Assembly (NCBI GenBank): GCA_945957305.1
Contig: CAMFLN010000149.1
Coordinates: forward strand, 1 to 6,986
DNA: 6,986 nt
Origin: an uncultured Planctomycetaceae bacterium
GTDB lineage: Bacteria > Planctomycetota > Planctomycetia > Pirellulales > JACPPG01
Direction of reading: 5' to 3'
A model generated the notes under the pieces. It was not told the DNA's origin. It worked only from the letters and a program-made list of their open reading frames with translations, and did no database searches. This document shows positions 5,453-6,986 of this stretch, in pieces. How positions within the stretch are numbered: the stretch's first letter is position 1; each line of letters opens with the position of its first letter. Made by a program: the position numbers and the translations under genes.

Positions 5453-5731
5453 CTATCTCCGCTTATTCACGTCGCGCCAAAAATCCGCCAGCAGCCGCTC
5501 CAGCCCACGAAACGTATAAGAGCTTTCCTTGCCATCCAGGTGGCGATGATCGCCCTTGCCGCGCTCGTTATCGTAACGCACGCGGCAGACGCCGTTCACC
5601 ACATAGGCGAGCCGGTATTTGTAGTTGTGCTGACTGCCCGAGACGGGCTCGGGAACCTCCCACACAACCAGCTCCGCAAAGCCGGGGCCGACGACAAGGC
5701 GGGTTCGCGTAATCTTACGTGCCTTGGCCAT
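5453..5731 (-). CDS. tumE: TumE-family toxin (DUF6516)
   Basis: This is the probable toxin of a type II toxin-antitoxin pair. The 92-residue product matches the remembered pattern of the DUF6516/TumE family: WEVPEP at about 24-29, then YKYRLAYVVNG (37-47), RYDNERGKGDHRH (52-64), and a C-terminal YTFRGLERLLADFWRDV helix (72-88). The conserved His/Asp/Arg-rich YDNERGKGDHRH stretch is the most likely active or RNA-binding region, but the target is not known from sequence. The ATG at 5731-5729 is the first start and gives the family-typical basic beginning MAKARKI. The predicted transcription start is only a few nucleotides upstream, so the mRNA would be almost leaderless. The antitoxin follows after 3 nt, meaning toxin first, antitoxin second. 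Confidence 0.85.
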   Translation of the reverse strand: MAKARKITRTRLVVGPGFAELVVWEVPEPVSGSQHNYKYRLAYVVNGVCRVRYDNERGKGDHRHLDGKESSYTFRGLERLLADFWRDVNKRR

Positions 5732-5740
5732 TGATGGAAT

Positions 5741-5769
5741 TTAATACATCAGTGTGACCATGATGTCAA
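5741..5769 (-). promoter_or_regulatory. Promoter of the toxin-antitoxin operon
   Basis: On the minus strand a perfect TTGACA (5769-5764) is followed after 17 nt by TATTAA (5746-5741), a near-consensus sigma-70 promoter. Transcription would begin around 5735-5733, only 2-4 nt before the toxin ATG at 5731. It overlaps the repeats described at 5743-5780 and so is likely repressed by the antitoxin alone or with the toxin. Confidence 0.75.
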
Positions 5770-5780
5770 CGAATACATCA
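5743..5780. promoter_or_regulatory. Operator repeats over the toxin-antitoxin promoter
   Basis: AATACATCA occurs at 5743-5751 and at 5772-5780, 29 nt apart on the same strand. Between them the inverted hexamer TGATGT (5761-5766) can pair with either ACATCA (5746-5751 or 5775-5780), giving two inverted repeats with spacers of 9 and 8 nt. The three half-sites cover the -10 box, the -35 box and the DNA just upstream. This is the expected layout for cooperative autorepression by the winged-helix antitoxin; binding is inference. Confidence 0.65.
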
Positions 5781-5841
5781 ACACCGTGCAATTCCGCCGG
5801 ATTTCTTTGTTTTCTGCGAGAGTGCAAATGTCGTCGCCCTT

Positions 5842-5854
5842 GGTCATGCTGACC
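5842..5854 (-). terminator. Short hairpin after the small relaxase-linked gene
   Basis: GGTCA (5842-5846) and TGACC (5850-5854) form a 5-bp stem with a 3-nt loop, about 15 nt beyond the stop of the upstream gene. There is no U-tract. It may help separate the mobilisation operon from the toxin-antitoxin operon, but the evidence is weak. Confidence 0.25.
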
Positions 5855-5868
5855 ATCAAGCATCATGC

Positions 5869-6114
5869 TCACTTCCGCTTGGGGATCTTCATCGCTTCAT
5901 CCGGTGCAGCGGCGCCGTTTCGTGGTAAGTCAGCACCCCCAAACAGCGCATCGAGCTGTCTGCCGAGCCAGGTTTCCAGTACCTGCACCTCGGCGTCGGA
6001 AACGCGAAGAGAGCGGTCGATATCGAATTCAACCGACCAGCCGGCCTCCTTGCCCAGATTTCCTCTTGTCGCCGACCGCCGCGAGGTGCGCGCCGCTCTC
6101 CGCTCAGCGGCCAT
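5869..6114 (-). CDS. Small protein of unknown function, overlapping the relaxase 3' end
   Basis: I do not recognise the family. With the ATG at 6114-6112 the product has 81 residues. It has a basic, Ser/Thr-rich start (MAAERRAARTSRRSATRG), then an acidic-hydrophobic middle (WSVEFDIDRSLRVSDAEVQVLETWLGRQ, about 26-53) likely to form a helix, and a basic end (MKIPKRK). The start lies 11 nt inside the relaxase gene in another frame, so the two are probably translationally coupled. An ATG at 6132-6130 would add six residues; neither start has a clear ribosome binding site. The much longer frame to 6516 is a shadow of the relaxase. The protein-like composition, stop placement and position suggest a real relaxase companion, perhaps a regulator or accessory factor, but function is unknown. 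Confidence 0.6.
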   Translation of the reverse strand: MAAERRAARTSRRSATRGNLGKEAGWSVEFDIDRSLRVSDAEVQVLETWLGRQLDALFGGADLPRNGAAAPDEAMKIPKRK

Positions 6115-6986
6115 AGTCCAACCCGCGGTCATGCGTGCGCCCACTGGATGGCGGAGCGGGGCGGACGGCCTCTTGCGCCGCAGGCGGCTTGGTAGGTGGC
6201 CGCATTGCCATATCCGCCGATTGCCGGCTGTGATGCCGATCGGCCTGTTTCGCCGGCGGAGTGGCCTGTTCGATGACGGCGATCGTCGATGTCTTGGCGT
6301 GTCCGTTGGACAGTCGTCCGGCGAGTAGTGCGCGCCGCTCTTCGGCGGATGCTGCTTCGGCCTGCTGCGCGCGATCCAGCGGCAGACCGGAGGAAAGCAG
6401 CGCGTTGATCTGGGAGCGATCGACGACAAGGCGGGTTTCGTCGCGGGCGCGGCTCGCTGCGACATGTACGGCATGGCGATCGAACCGGGGATCGAGCAGC
6501 ACGACGGCGCGATCAACTGTCATGCCCTGTGATCCGTGCACGGTGCTGGCATAGGCCCAGCCGAGCCGAGTTCGTCCGCGTTCGTCGGCGATGTCGGCGG
6601 GAGCGAAGCTGATGCGGCGCGTGGCGATGACCGCTTCAATACGGATGTTGCAGGGCGTATTCTGGTCTTTCGACGGATCAGCGTGGATGGCGGTCACAGT
6701 CGCAACCGTGCCGTTGACGACGCCGAGCTGATCGTTGCGAAGCTGGAAGCGGATTTTGTCGCCGGCCGCGATTTCAAGACGGGTTGACCGGCCCGATGGC
6801 GTAACCGCTTCAACGCTGGCCTCTGCGCCGTGAATGACACCCTCGCGTTTGAGTTCGGCGCGAACCGCCCGTGAGACATCCGCGACCTGTTTGTTGGTCC
6901 GGGCGATCAGGAGGGTAGAACTGTCGGGATGCTCGACGCTTGCATGGTTCCAGAGTTCGACGATCCGCTGCAGCGTAGCCCGGTAG
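6104..6986 (-). CDS. Conjugative relaxase-helicase, C-terminal part (cut by right edge)
   Basis: Relaxases nick the transfer origin and, when fused to a helicase, unwind the transferred strand. The visible 293 residues (first complete codon at 6985) are the end of a superfamily 1 helicase. LLIARTNKQVADVSRAVR (about 25-42) leads into AAGDKIRFQLRNDQLGVVNG (about 73-92), the RecD/TraA-like segment. YASTVHGSQGMTVDRA (145-160) is helicase motif V and VAASRARDETRLVV (175-188) motif VI. The tail after about residue 215 is Ala/Pro-rich and low in complexity. The GTG at 6697 is internal, because the frame runs open to the edge. The nuclease domain with its catalytic tyrosine, and Walker A, lie outside. 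MobF (TrwC-like) seems more likely than a Ti-type MobQ TraA, but the visible part cannot settle this. Confidence 0.85.
   Translation of the reverse strand, partial: YRATLQRIVELWNHASVEHPDSSTLLIARTNKQVADVSRAVRAELKREGVIHGAEASVEAVTPSGRSTRLEIAAGDKIRFQLRNDQLGVVNGTVATVTAIHADPSKDQNTPCNIRIEAVIATRRISFAPADIADERGRTRLGWAYASTVHGSQGMTVDRAVVLLDPRFDRHAVHVAASRARDETRLVVDRSQINALLSSGLPLDRAQQAEAASAEERRALLAGRLSNGHAKTSTIAVIEQATPPAKQADRHHSRQSADMAMRPPTKPPAAQEAVRPAPPSSGRTHDRGLDYGR

Larger units (their letters stand above)
3389..6986. mobile_element. Integrative mobilisable or conjugative element, tRNA-proximal end (continues past right edge)
   Basis: From the tRNA outward the region holds a large serine recombinase, a toxin-antitoxin pair, a small unknown gene and a conjugative relaxase-helicase fragment, all on the minus strand. 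This combination is typical of integrative mobilisable or conjugative elements. The left boundary lies at or within the tRNA-Arg 3' end. The right boundary, coupling protein, origin of transfer and any type IV secretion genes are outside the window, so it is open whether it transfers itself or needs a helper. Confidence 0.8.

Noticed and set aside
6115..6516. Upstream part of the long minus-strand frame that ends at 5869
   Set aside because: It lies entirely over the relaxase coding sequence, whose helicase motifs are in another frame; only the part from 6114 down is credible.
6598..6697. GTG at 6697 as the true start of a short protein
   Set aside because: The same frame stays open without a stop to the right edge and encodes helicase sequence upstream, so the GTG is an internal valine codon.
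1..6986. CRISPR array, IS element or rRNA genes
   Set aside because: No regularly spaced direct repeats, transposase genes with terminal repeats, or rRNA sequence were seen.

Overview
The window looks like chromosomal DNA from an alphaproteobacterium, most likely a Bradyrhizobium, Rhodopseudomonas, Afipia or Nitrobacter relative. The reasons are high GC, a GTG-started rpmH followed by rnpA and yidC, a TTGACG/TATAAG-type promoter, and the character of the histidine kinase. The genus is an inference from remembered protein similarity, not a database result.

Bases 1-3388 are core genome. On the minus strand, one promoter near 1190-1218 drives rpmH (ribosomal protein L34), rnpA (RNase P protein) and yidC (membrane insertase, cut by the left edge). 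rnpA and yidC abut with no spacing. After about 430 nt of non-coding DNA carrying paired short repeats, a membrane-bound sensor histidine kinase runs on the plus strand (1662-3122) with no response regulator beside it. A spacer with a 16-bp tandem duplication then leads to tRNA-Arg(ACG) at 3312-3388.

Bases 3389-6986 are one end of a mobile element integrated at the 3' end of that tRNA. Its genes, all on the minus strand, are, from the tRNA outward: a large serine recombinase; an antitoxin and toxin pair of the TumA/TumE (DUF6516) type with its own promoter and operator repeats; a small unrecognised protein; and the C-terminal part of a conjugative relaxase-helicase that runs off the right edge. 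Integrase, addiction module and mobilisation gene together suggest an integrative mobilisable or conjugative element, whose other end lies outside the window.

The most striking detail is that the recombinase reads into the tRNA gene on the opposite strand: its last nine codons and stop are the reverse complement of the tRNA T-arm, acceptor and CCA. Its C-terminus would therefore be defined by the integration site and could change on excision. The toxin-antitoxin operon also has unusual expression signals. The predicted toxin transcript is nearly leaderless, while the antitoxin has a strong ribosome binding site inside the end of the toxin gene.
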